NCBI GenBank assembly: GCA_046046245.1
Contig: JBJOKE010000073.1
Coordinates: 11,956 to 75,955, forward strand
Length of the DNA: 64,000 bases
Direction of reading: 5' to 3'
From: UBA4615 sp046046245
Lineage (GTDB): Bacteria; Pseudomonadota; Gammaproteobacteria; Burkholderiales; Burkholderiaceae_E
Shown: positions 33,478-40,974 of the stretch, in pieces
How the letters are laid out: the number at the start of each line of letters is the position of its first letter
Numbering within the stretch: position 1 is the stretch's first letter
Made by a program: the position numbers and the translations under genes
The notes under the pieces: generated by a model
Seen by the model: the letters and a program-made list of their open reading frames with translations, nothing else
What the model was told of the DNA's origin: nothing
Database searches by the model: none

Positions 33478-33563
33478 CATCCATTGGCCAGTCTTGCTGC
33501 ACTGCCACATCCTCACGGCGTGGTCGACCGATTCCAGGCCGACCGGAAGCAGGAGCACCGAAC

Positions 33564-33809
33564 ATGACCACGATCCACATGACCCCTGGCGCCACCGTCA
33601 TCGTCGAGTTCCGCCACGGCGGCGTCGACCGGATGAGCACCGGCCTCGGCGCGGTCGCCCGCCTGATCACCACCGCCGCCAGGGCACTCGACGTCTGGCA
33701 CACCGCGCGCGTCGAGGCGCACAACGACGCGATGCGTGTCGAGCTGGCCGCGCACGATCCGCGCGTGCTCGGCGAACTGCGCGCCGCGCGCGACCGCGCC
33801 GACGCATGA
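33564..33809 (+). CDS. Small hypothetical protein
   Basis: An 81-residue protein with no recognised family: a beta-like N terminus (ATVIVEFRHGG) and a long C-terminal helix rich in Ala, Arg and Glu. AGGAG lies eight bases before the ATG, the clearest ribosome-binding site in this stretch, so I take it as real. It is divergent from the LysR gene and could be its target. Its stop overlaps the ATG of an even smaller reading frame. Confidence 0.5.
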   Translation: MTTIHMTPGATVIVEFRHGGVDRMSTGLGAVARLITTAARALDVWHTARVEAHNDAMRVELAAHDPRVLGELRAARDRADA

Positions 33810-33916
33810 CGGCGCCGGCGACCGAGGTCGCCGGCCTCCCGACCGCGCCGCCGGACCGGCCGCCCCTCGTCCTCCTCGATACCCGGCCGGACGGACCGCC
33901 CCTCGACGGGCGGTGA
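33806..33916 (+). CDS. Possible 36-residue coupled small ORF
   Basis: The ATG overlaps the preceding stop (ATGA), the arrangement used by true operon partners in this window. The product is Pro/Asp-rich and has no recognisable motif. In such G+C-rich DNA an open frame of this size can arise by chance, so support is weak. Confidence 0.2.
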   Translation: MTAPATEVAGLPTAPPDRPPLVLLDTRPDGPPLDGR

Positions 33917-33944
33917 GCGCTCCCTCGGCGGGACCCGATCCCGA

Positions 33945-33979
33945 CGAGCCCGTGGTAGACCGCATGTCGGACGGGCTCG
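33945..33979. terminator. Stem-loop between the small ORFs and the GntR gene
   Basis: Nine-base arms CGAGCCCGT and ACGGGCTCG flank a 17-base loop, and GATC on both sides can extend the stem beyond a bulge. It is about 30 bases after the last small ORF. No T-run follows, so its role as a terminator is uncertain. The remaining spacer to 34117 shows nothing else. Confidence 0.35.
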
Positions 33980-34117
33980 GATCCACTGGGCCTTTCCGGG
34001 AGCGGGCGCTCACATATTCGACGCTCCGCTCGCGGACGGGATCGCCGGGAGCGGCGTCGGCGCCACGCTGCACTGCGGAATCGACGCGACCCATTCGGGG
34101 GCGCGTCGCATTGGTCA

Positions 34118-34123
34118 TACAAT
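34118..34123 (+). promoter_or_regulatory. -10-like hexamer six bases before a start codon
   Basis: TACAAT, six bases, then the ATG of the GntR gene at 34130. A weak TTCGGG occurs at 34094-34099. The same spacing recurs at several starts in the window. Confidence 0.45.
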
Positions 34124-34129
34124 CCGAGG

Positions 34130-35359
34130 ATGGCGAAGACCCCGTCCCGCAGCGCCCAGCTCGCCCGTGACCTGCTCGGTCGGATCGCGCGTCGCGAACT
34201 GCGGCCCGGCGACCCGATCGACGTGCAGGCGCTCGGTCGCCGCCATGGCGTCAGCCGGACCGTGGTCCGCGAGGCGCTCGCCGACCTCGGCGGCAAGGGC
34301 CTGGTGGTGGCGCGGCCGAAGGTCGGCACGACGGTCGCGCCGGAGGCCGACTGGAACCTGCTCGATGCCGGCCTGGTCGCGGTGGCGATCGCCGAGCCCG
34401 GTCCCGAGTCGATGCTGGCCGAGGCCACCGATCTGCGTCGGCTGATCGAGCCCGCGCTCGCCACCGAGGCCGCCCGCGATGCGGGGCGACCGCGACAGCA
34501 GGCGATCCTCCAGGCGGTCCGCACCCTCGCCGACGCGGTCGGCACCGCCGACGCGGAGGCCTTCCGCACCGCCGCCATGGCGGTTCACGCGGCGGTCGCC
34601 GCGGCCTGCGGCAACCGGCTGCTGCGCTCGATCGACCACGCGATCGTCCCGGTCCGCGCGCTCCACTTCGACCGGCTCGCGGCGGCGCAGCTCGGCGGCC
34701 CGGCGCCCGGGCCCGACGTGCTGCGCATGCTGAGCCTGCAGACCGCGCTCGGCCTGGCCATCGCCCGGCGGGAGCCGTCGGTGGCCGCGGCGCACGCCCA
34801 CGCGCTGGCCTCGATCGCGCTGGTGGCGGCCTCGCCGGCGCGAGGCGCCACGCCCCTGCCCTTCCCCGACGCCCCGGCGCTGCGCGGCGTACCGACCTTC
34901 CTGGCGCCCGACGGCGACCCGCCCGACGGCGACCCGCCCGACGGCGACACGACCGTCGGCGACACGATCATCGGCGACGCGATCGCCGCTGCCGCCTCGG
35001 CCGGGACGCCCTCGCCCTCGCCCTCGCCCTCGCCCTCGCCCTCGCCCTCGCCCTTGCCCGAGCCCGAGCCACCGGCCCTCGCGGCGACCGACCCGCGGCT
35101 CTTCGCGCCGGACGCTCCGGCGCCGGACCCCCTGCAGTCGCCCTCCGTCGCACCCGGCCCGGCCGGCCCGCCGTCGCGGGTCGAGGTCGACGTCGCCGAC
35201 GACTGGCCGCCGACCGAGACGCTGGTCCACGACACCGCGCCGCTCTCGCCGCTGCGCCGTGCCACCCTCGACCCCGACGACGCGACGCCGCCGTTCTCCG
35301 TGCCGGCCCTGCTCGGCGACACCGCGCCGGATCCGTCGCGTCGGGCAACCCTGCGCTGA
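34130..35359 (+). CDS. GntR-family regulator (FadR/FCD type) with long repetitive C-terminal tail
   Basis: A 409-residue protein. Residues about 8-72 are a GntR winged helix (LRPGDPIDVQALGRRHGVSRTVVREAL); about 95-235 form an FCD-type all-helical effector domain (DLRRLIEPALATEAA, FHAAVAAACGNRLL-like helix). FCD regulators usually end near residue 240. Here another 170 residues follow, rich in Pro, Asp, Ser and Thr and built partly from a 15-bp and a 6-bp tandem repeat. The tail is probably disordered. The last codons overlap a possible CTG start of an MFS gene, so the regulator may control that transporter. Confidence 0.8.
   Translation: MAKTPSRSAQLARDLLGRIARRELRPGDPIDVQALGRRHGVSRTVVREALADLGGKGLVVARPKVGTTVAPEADWNLLDAGLVAVAIAEPGPESMLAEATDLRRLIEPALATEAARDAGRPRQQAILQAVRTLADAVGTADAEAFRTAAMAVHAAVAAACGNRLLRSIDHAIVPVRALHFDRLAAAQLGGPAPGPDVLRMLSLQTALGLAIARREPSVAAAHAHALASIALVAASPARGATPLPFPDAPALRGVPTFLAPDGDPPDGDPPDGDTTVGDTIIGDAIAAAASAGTPSPSPSPSPSPSPSPLPEPEPPALAATDPRLFAPDAPAPDPLQSPSVAPGPAGPPSRVEVDVADDWPPTETLVHDTAPLSPLRRATLDPDDATPPFSVPALLGDTAPDPSRRATLR
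34906..34980. repeat. 15-bp tandem repeat in the GntR tail
   Basis: GCCCGACGGCGACCC occurs at 34906 and 34921, with one change at 34936 and two more diverged copies to 34980. It encodes PDGDP units and then VGDT/IGDA variants. All lengths keep the frame. Confidence 0.9.
35009..35056. repeat. Hexanucleotide repeat (CCCTCG)7 in the GntR tail
   Basis: Seven perfect CCCTCG units are followed by one variant (CCCTTG), encoding alternating Pro and Ser. The unit is a multiple of three, so slippage would change tail length but not frame. Confidence 0.95.
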
Positions 35360-36618
35360 ACGCCCTGGCGCTCCCGCCCCCGGCCGCCGGCCGGCTGATC
35401 GCCGCGCTCGCCGGCATCACGCTGGTCAGCCAGTTCCACCGCTCCTCGCTCGGCGTGATCGCGCCGGAGCTGGTCCGCGAGCTGTCGCTCGGCCCGCAGG
35501 CGCTCGGGCTGGCCGGCGGCATGTTCTTCGTGGTGCTGATCGTCGTGCAGCTGCCGATCGGCGTGATGCTCGACTGGATCGGACCACGGCGGCTGGTCGC
35601 CGGTCTGACGGTCGTCGCGGTGGCCGGCGCACTGCTGACCGCCGCCGCGCAGGGCGAGGCCTCGCTGATCGCGGCCCGCGCCGTCGTCGGGCTGGGCTGC
35701 GCGGCGCACTTCATGGCGGCGGTGCTGATCTGCTCTCGCCGGTTCGCCGGAGAGCGGCTCGGCACGGCGCTGTCGCGGGTCTTCGCGCTCAGCCAGATCG
35801 GCAACCTGCTCGCCGGCTGGCCGCTGGCCGCGCTCGCCGAGACCTCCGGCTGGCGCGCCGCCTTCGTCCTCGCCGCGGCGGCCACCGCGGCCGCGGGCGC
35901 GGCGTTCTGGTGGACGCTCCGTGACGACGCCGACGCACCCGCCGGCGGCCCGCCGCGGGCGCCCGAACCGCTGCGCACCGTGCTGCGCGGCGTGATCGAC
36001 GTGCTGCGGGCACCCGGCCTCGCGCCGGTGATCGCGATCCAGACGGTGGCCTACGCGGTGGTGTCGACCGTGCTGGGCCTGTGGGCCGGACCGTACCTGC
36101 ACGACGTCCACGGCCTCGACGCCGGACACCGGGGCGCCGTGCTGGCGGCGATGACGATCGCTCAGGTGCTCGGCGTGCTGGTCGTGGGCCCGCTCGACGC
36201 GCGATTCAACACCCGCAAGGGCGTCGTGCTGACCGGGGGCGGGCTGACGCTCGCGACGCTCGCCGCGCTCGCGCTGTGGCCGTCCCCGCCGACGCCGGTC
36301 GCGATCGCGCTGCTGGTCGCCCTGTGCGGCGTGGCGAGCTACGGCGTGACGATCGTCGCGCACGGCCGCAGCCTGTTTCCCGACCGCCTGCTGGGGCGCG
36401 GCATGACGACGCTCAATCTCGCCCAGGTGATCGGCGCGTCGGTGATGCCGGTGGCCACCGGCGCGGTGGCCGCCGCCTGGGCCGGTCCGGATACCGTCGA
36501 GGCCAGCTTCCCCGAGCCCGCGTACCGCGCGATGTTCGCGCTGATCGGCGCCTGCCTCGCGACCGGCCTCGCGCTCTACGCGCGCGGACCGGACGCCCCG
36601 CCGCGACCGGGTCGCTGA
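35356..36618 (+). CDS. MFS transporter, apparently starting at CTG
   Basis: A membrane protein of about 420 residues with 12 hydrophobic segments; helix 1 contains ITLVSQFHRSSLGVIAPEL and the loop after helix 2 reads LDWIGPRRLV. Homology pattern places the true N terminus before the first GTG (35455), because helix 1 is encoded upstream of it in the same frame. No ATG, GTG or TTG exists there. The only plausible start is CTG at 35356, whose last bases overlap the TGA of the GntR gene (CTGA), like the ATGA/GTGA couplings elsewhere. If GTG 35455 were used, helix 1 would be lost. The substrate is unknown. Confidence 0.75.
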   Translation: MNALALPPPAAGRLIAALAGITLVSQFHRSSLGVIAPELVRELSLGPQALGLAGGMFFVVLIVVQLPIGVMLDWIGPRRLVAGLTVVAVAGALLTAAAQGEASLIAARAVVGLGCAAHFMAAVLICSRRFAGERLGTALSRVFALSQIGNLLAGWPLAALAETSGWRAAFVLAAAATAAAGAAFWWTLRDDADAPAGGPPRAPEPLRTVLRGVIDVLRAPGLAPVIAIQTVAYAVVSTVLGLWAGPYLHDVHGLDAGHRGAVLAAMTIAQVLGVLVVGPLDARFNTRKGVVLTGGGLTLATLAALALWPSPPTPVAIALLVALCGVASYGVTIVAHGRSLFPDRLLGRGMTTLNLAQVIGASVMPVATGAVAAAWAGPDTVEASFPEPAYRAMFALIGACLATGLALYARGPDAPPRPGR

Positions 36619-36621
36619 CGG

Positions 36622-38091
36622 TCAGTGGCGGGCCGGCTGGGCGGCCGGCACGCCTGCCGACACCGCGCCGCCGAGCACGCGGGCGAGCGCGTCGGAGCCG
36701 GCCGGCTTCTCCAGCACCTCGTCGGCACCGGCCTCGCGGGCCCGGTCTCCGTGCGCGGCCTCGCCGGTCAGCACGACGATCCGCGTCCGCAGCTCGCCGC
36801 GCCGGCGCTCGGCCTCGCGGATCGCGCGGATCAGCGACACGCCGTCGCGTCCGGGCAGCCCGAGGTCGGTGAGCACGATCGCGGTCGGCGCGGCCAGCCA
36901 CAGCGCCAGCCCCTCCTCCGCGTCATCGGCGCAGACCACGTCCCAGCCGAGCCGACCGAGCGTGTGCTCCAGCGTGAACTGGACGACGCGGTCGTCCTCG
37001 ACGAGCAGCAGGCGGCCGCGGGTGGCGCCGCCGGCGGGCATCGCCGGCCGGCCGAACCCGGCGTTCAGGTCCTCGAGCACCGCGCCGCGCGTCAGCCCCG
37101 GCGCGTCGAAGCGGACGGGCAGGGCGAGCTCGCGGCACAGCCCGGGCCCGTCCAGACCCTCGGGCAGGGCATGCACCAGCCGCAGCGAGCCGCGCAGCGC
37201 CGATGCGAGCCGGCCGGCGCGCCACAGGCTGGCGCCGACGGCACCGGCCTGACCCGATCCCCCGTCGCTCCCGGACGGTTCGACCGGCACGTCGTCGAGC
37301 GAGGCCTGCAGGCGGGCGAGTCCCGCTTCGGACGGGGGCGGCGCATCGTCGCGCACCGTCACGACCAGCTGGCCTTCATCGCCACCGGCCTCGTCCCGCC
37401 GGAAGCGCATCTCTACGCGGACCTCGCTGCAGCCGCTCGCGTCGAGTGCGTCGCCGACCAGCGCGTCGACCATCTGCCGCAGCCGTATCGGGTCGACGAG
37501 CATCGTCGGGATCGGATGCTGCGGCACGAAGAGCGCATAGGCGATCCGCCGGTCCGCAGCCATCGCGGACGACTGCGCCGCGACCTCGCGCAGCAGCGCG
37601 ACGACGTCGGTGCGCTGCGGGCGCGGCTGGACGCGCCCCTGCTCGATCGCCTCGTAGTCGATCGCGTGCGACAGCTGCCCGCCGAGCGCCGAGGCCGCGC
37701 GGCGCAGCGCGGCGACGTACAGGCGCATCGAGGGCTCGAGCCGCTGGCCGTCCACCAGGTCGATCGCCGCGCCGAGCTCGGTCAGGCTGCGTTCGGCCTC
37801 GCGGCCCATCGTCTCGAAGTGACGGACCCGTCGCGAGACCGACATGCGCCGCCGCGCCCGCTCGCGCTCGAGCGCCTGCTCGGCCGCGACCCTGGCGGCC
37901 CGCTCGCGCCGCCAGGCGAGCCAGGTGATCGCGGCGACCAGGATCGCCGGCAGGAGCACTGCGAGACCGAGCCACGTCGGATCGGACCCGCCGGCAGCCC
38001 CACGCGACGCGAACGCCGGCGGCGAAGCCAGGGCGATGACCCAGACCGCACGGGGGCGGATGCGATACCGAACGCTGCCCGTCGAAGCCAT
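36622..38091 (-). CDS. Degenerate sensor histidine kinase with C-terminal receiver domain
   Basis: A 489-residue protein with one membrane helix (about 40-60), a coiled-coil linker, a HisKA-like region, an HATPase-like region and a receiver domain (about 362-475). Where active kinases have MSHE, this protein has METMGRE-like sequence with Arg97 in place of the phosphoacceptor His. The ATP-binding N-box Asn is also lost (VDALVGDALDA) and the G1 box reads VRDDAPPP. The receiver keeps its acidic pair (LVEDD), the acceptor Asp in LTDLGLPGRDG and a Lys in LEKPAG. It therefore looks unable to autophosphorylate but able to accept a phosphate from another kinase. Confidence 0.8.
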   Translation of the reverse strand: MASTGSVRYRIRPRAVWVIALASPPAFASRGAAGGSDPTWLGLAVLLPAILVAAITWLAWRRERAARVAAEQALERERARRRMSVSRRVRHFETMGREAERSLTELGAAIDLVDGQRLEPSMRLYVAALRRAASALGGQLSHAIDYEAIEQGRVQPRPQRTDVVALLREVAAQSSAMAADRRIAYALFVPQHPIPTMLVDPIRLRQMVDALVGDALDASGCSEVRVEMRFRRDEAGGDEGQLVVTVRDDAPPPSEAGLARLQASLDDVPVEPSGSDGGSGQAGAVGASLWRAGRLASALRGSLRLVHALPEGLDGPGLCRELALPVRFDAPGLTRGAVLEDLNAGFGRPAMPAGGATRGRLLLVEDDRVVQFTLEHTLGRLGWDVVCADDAEEGLALWLAAPTAIVLTDLGLPGRDGVSLIRAIREAERRRGELRTRIVVLTGEAAHGDRAREAGADEVLEKPAGSDALARVLGGAVSAGVPAAQPARH

Positions 38092-38130
38092 GTCGACAAT
38101 GCCCGTACGTTGGAGAGGCGGGGATCGTCA

Positions 38131-38162
38131 GGGTCGGCCGGAGCGCAACCCCCGGCCGACCC
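38131..38162 (-). terminator. Strong stem-loop after the TRAP permease gene
   Basis: Eleven-base perfect arms (GGGTCGGCCGG and CCGGCCGACCC on the plus strand) enclose a ten-base loop just three bases beyond the dctM stop. No T-run follows on the minus strand. It may stabilise the 3' end or aid Rho-dependent termination. Confidence 0.5.
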
Positions 38163-38165
38163 ATG

Positions 38166-40166
38166 TCACTTGTACAGCACCTGCGGCAGCCAGAGGCCGA
38201 TCGCCGGGAAGATGTAGAGCAGCGCCAGCGCGATGACCTGGATGCACATGAACGGGATCATGCCGACGAAGATCTGGTTCAGCGTCACGTGAGGCGGCGC
38301 CACGCCCTTCAGGTAGAAGGCGGCCATCGCCACCGGCGGCGACAGGAACGCGGTCTGGAGGTTCAGCGCGACCAGCAGGCCGAAGAACAGCGGATCGACG
38401 CCGAAGTTGTCGAGCAGCGGGATGAAGATCGGCATGAAGATGACGATGATCTCCGTCCACTCGAGCGGCCAGCCGAGCAGGAAGATGATCGCCTGCGACA
38501 GCAGCAGGAACTGCACCTTCGACAGCCCGAGCGACAGCACCCAGCGCTCGATCAGCTCCTGCCCGCCCAGCAGCGCGAAGGCCGCCGAGAAGATCGACGA
38601 GCCCACGAACAGCCAGCAGACCATCGCACTGGTCTTCGCGGTGAGGAACACCGATTCCTTCACCACGCCGAAGTTCAGCTGCCGGTAGGCCGCCGCGAGC
38701 AGCACGCCGCCGAGCGAGCCGACGGCCGCCGCCTCGGTCGGCGTGGCCAGGCCGAAGACGATCGTGCCGAGCACCGCGAGGATCAGGAAGGCCAGCGGGA
38801 AGAACGATGCCAGCAGCATCTTGAAGACTTCGAGCCGCACGAAGGTCAGCACCGCGTAGTAGAACGCGAGGACGGCGACCAGCAGTCCGGCGAAGATCCA
38901 CCACCACGTCGGCGTGGGCAGCCGCTCGGCCGCGGCCGCCGCCGTGGTCGCCGTCGTGTCGGCGGCCGCGGATGTCGCGGCCGTGGCGGGTTCGGCGGCG
39001 GCCTTCGCCGCCCCCGCGGGTTCGGCGCCCCCTCCCGACGCGGCCGGCGCAGCAGCCCCCGCTTCCTTGGGCGCATCCTCCGAGGGCGGCTCGGCGAGCC
39101 CGCCCTCGGTCTTGGCCTCCTCCGTGCCCGGGGGCTCCGCGAGACCGCCGGCCGACTCGGCGCCACCGGTCGCGCCGGCGCCCATCTCGACCAGCCCCGC
39201 GGTGTCCTCGACGGCGGCCGGCGAGGTCGTCGAGTTCCAGGTCGCGCCCAGCAGCGCGGCGACGAACAGCGCCGGCATCGCCGCGATCGCGGCCTGTCGG
39301 ACGATGTCGCCGAACGGCACGGCGAGATTGCGCGACCCCTTCAGCGCACCGAGCAGGCCCGGCAGCACCTTCGGATTCACCGTCGAGGCGATCCGCTCGG
39401 CCGCGGGCGTGAGCGGCACCCGGCGCTGTGCCGCGCTCAGCGGCGGCATCAGCTCGGGCCGCAGCTTGGCGAGCACGATCACGTACAGGACGTACAGGCC
39501 GGCGAGCATGATCCCGGGGAAGAACGCGCCGGCGTACAGCTGGACGACCGACACGCCGGCCGTCGCGCCGTAGACGATCAGCATCACCGACGGCGGAATC
39601 AGGATGCCCAGGCAGCCGCCGGCGGTGATCGTGCCCGAGGCCACGCCCACCGAGTAGCCGGCGCGCAGCATCGCCGGCAGCGCCAGCAGGCCCATCAGCG
39701 TGACCACCGCGCCCACGATGCCGGTGGCCGTCGCGAACACCGCGCAGGTGAACAGCGTCGCGACCGCGAGCGAGCCCGGCACGCGGGCGAGCGCGAGGTG
39801 CAGGCTCTTGAACAGCTTCTCGATCAGGTTCGCGCGCTCGACCAGGTAGCCCATGAACACGAAGAGCGGGATCGAGATGAGCACGTCGTTGCCCATCACC
39901 GAGTACGCCCGCTGGACCATCAGGTCGAGGGTCTGCGTGATCGCGAGGTCGGGGTTGCGCATCCGGTAGGCGAGGAACGCGAACAGCATCCCCATGCCCA
40001 TCAGCGTGAACGCGGTCGGGAAGCCGAGCATGATCGCGACCACGACCAGCGCGAGCATCAGCAGGCCGAGGTGGCCGCTCTCCATGTTGCCCCAGGGCAT
40101 GAAGATCGCCACGGCCGAGACGATCAGGCCCATGATGGCCAGGCCGAAGTACATTTCCTTGCGCAT
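38166..40166 (-). CDS. TRAP transporter large permease, FcbT3-like, with long insertion
   Basis: A 666-residue DctM-family protein, against the usual 430-450. The normal N half (GGCLGILIPPSVMLIVYG) and C half (GLATPTEAAAVGS, LNLQTAFLSPPVAMAAFYLKG) are present. Between them, residues about 290-440 add two hydrophobic helices and an Ala/Glu/Pro/Thr-rich linker of about 110 residues. It belongs to the mannitol/chloroaromatic subgroup, whose C-terminal helices often include extra segments, but the low-complexity linker is unusual. It lies three bases after dctQ. The insertion does not interrupt the reading frame. Confidence 0.85.
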   Translation of the reverse strand: MRKEMYFGLAIMGLIVSAVAIFMPWGNMESGHLGLLMLALVVVAIMLGFPTAFTLMGMGMLFAFLAYRMRNPDLAITQTLDLMVQRAYSVMGNDVLISIPLFVFMGYLVERANLIEKLFKSLHLALARVPGSLAVATLFTCAVFATATGIVGAVVTLMGLLALPAMLRAGYSVGVASGTITAGGCLGILIPPSVMLIVYGATAGVSVVQLYAGAFFPGIMLAGLYVLYVIVLAKLRPELMPPLSAAQRRVPLTPAAERIASTVNPKVLPGLLGALKGSRNLAVPFGDIVRQAAIAAMPALFVAALLGATWNSTTSPAAVEDTAGLVEMGAGATGGAESAGGLAEPPGTEEAKTEGGLAEPPSEDAPKEAGAAAPAASGGGAEPAGAAKAAAEPATAATSAAADTTATTAAAAAERLPTPTWWWIFAGLLVAVLAFYYAVLTFVRLEVFKMLLASFFPLAFLILAVLGTIVFGLATPTEAAAVGSLGGVLLAAAYRQLNFGVVKESVFLTAKTSAMVCWLFVGSSIFSAAFALLGGQELIERWVLSLGLSKVQFLLLSQAIIFLLGWPLEWTEIIVIFMPIFIPLLDNFGVDPLFFGLLVALNLQTAFLSPPVAMAAFYLKGVAPPHVTLNQIFVGMIPFMCIQVIALALLYIFPAIGLWLPQVLYK

Positions 40167-40169
40167 GGC

Positions 40170-40787
40170 TCAGCGCTCCCCTGCGGCGCTGACCGGGCCG
40201 ACCGCGTGCGTCGGCCCGCCGTCGCCCGAGACCATCGCCTTCAGCTTGTCGACGTCGACCTCCTCGACGTCCTGCTCGCGCGACGGCCACTCGCCGTCGC
40301 GCAGGCAGACGATGCAGCGCAGGATCTCGACGATCCCCTGCAGCAGCAGCAGCACGCCGGCGATCGGGATCATCGTCTTGAACGGGTAGATCGGGGGGCC
40401 GTTGGCGGTGATGCTCGAGTGCTCGTTGATCGCCCAGGAGTCGGCCGCATAGGTGTAGCCGGCCCAGCCGAGCGCGATCACGCCCGGCAGGAAGAAGACG
40501 AGGTACAGGATCAGGTCGAAGAAGGCCTGCGTGCGCGGCTTGAAGAAGCCGTAGAGGATGTCTCCGCGGACGTGCCCGTTCTTCGAGAGCGTGTAGGCAC
40601 CCGCCATCATGAACAGCGTGCCGTACATCATGATCTGCACGTCGAAGGCCCAGGCGTGCGGGGTGTTCAGCACGTAGCGGGAGAACACCTCCCAGCAGAT
40701 CAGGCCGGTGAGCGCGACGATGAGCCAGGCGAATGCCTGGCCCGCGAAGGTCGACAGGCGATCGACCGCGAGGAAGAATTTCTGCAT
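40170..40787 (-). CDS. TRAP transporter small permease, FcbT2-like
   Basis: A 205-residue DctQ protein with four helices and the subgroup marks ICWEVFSRYVLNTPHAWAFD and LSKNGHVRGDI. The start is the ATG at 40787, directly before the first helix region; the frame is open further upstream but encodes only Arg/Ser-rich sequence. A hydrophilic C-terminal tail of about 45 residues follows the last helix. The gap to dctP is 187 bases. Confidence 0.87.
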   Translation of the reverse strand: MQKFFLAVDRLSTFAGQAFAWLIVALTGLICWEVFSRYVLNTPHAWAFDVQIMMYGTLFMMAGAYTLSKNGHVRGDILYGFFKPRTQAFFDLILYLVFFLPGVIALGWAGYTYAADSWAINEHSSITANGPPIYPFKTMIPIAGVLLLLQGIVEILRCIVCLRDGEWPSREQDVEEVDVDKLKAMVSGDGGPTHAVGPVSAAGER

Positions 40788-40974
40788 CAACGGAGCCCCG
40801 GGACGACCTGCCCGCGATGGGCGGCGTCCGATCGACATCTCGCGCCGGCGCGAGTGCGACGACGTCTTCTCCGAACCGCCTCCGGCGTTGCGCGACAGGT
40901 CGGAGGAACTCGCGCCGCCCGGCACGGGCCGGGCGGACTCGCGGACGGCGTCGGAGTCGCCGTCCGCGCGGGCG

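Noticed and set aside
33461..33916. 151-codon plus-strand frame across the LysR spacer
   Set aside because: Its middle is an Arg/His-rich shadow of the 81-residue gene in another frame; only the coupled 36-codon end has any support.
35009..35056. Phase-variation switch by the CCCTCG repeat
   Set aside because: The unit is six bases, so gain or loss cannot shift the reading frame; only tail length would change.
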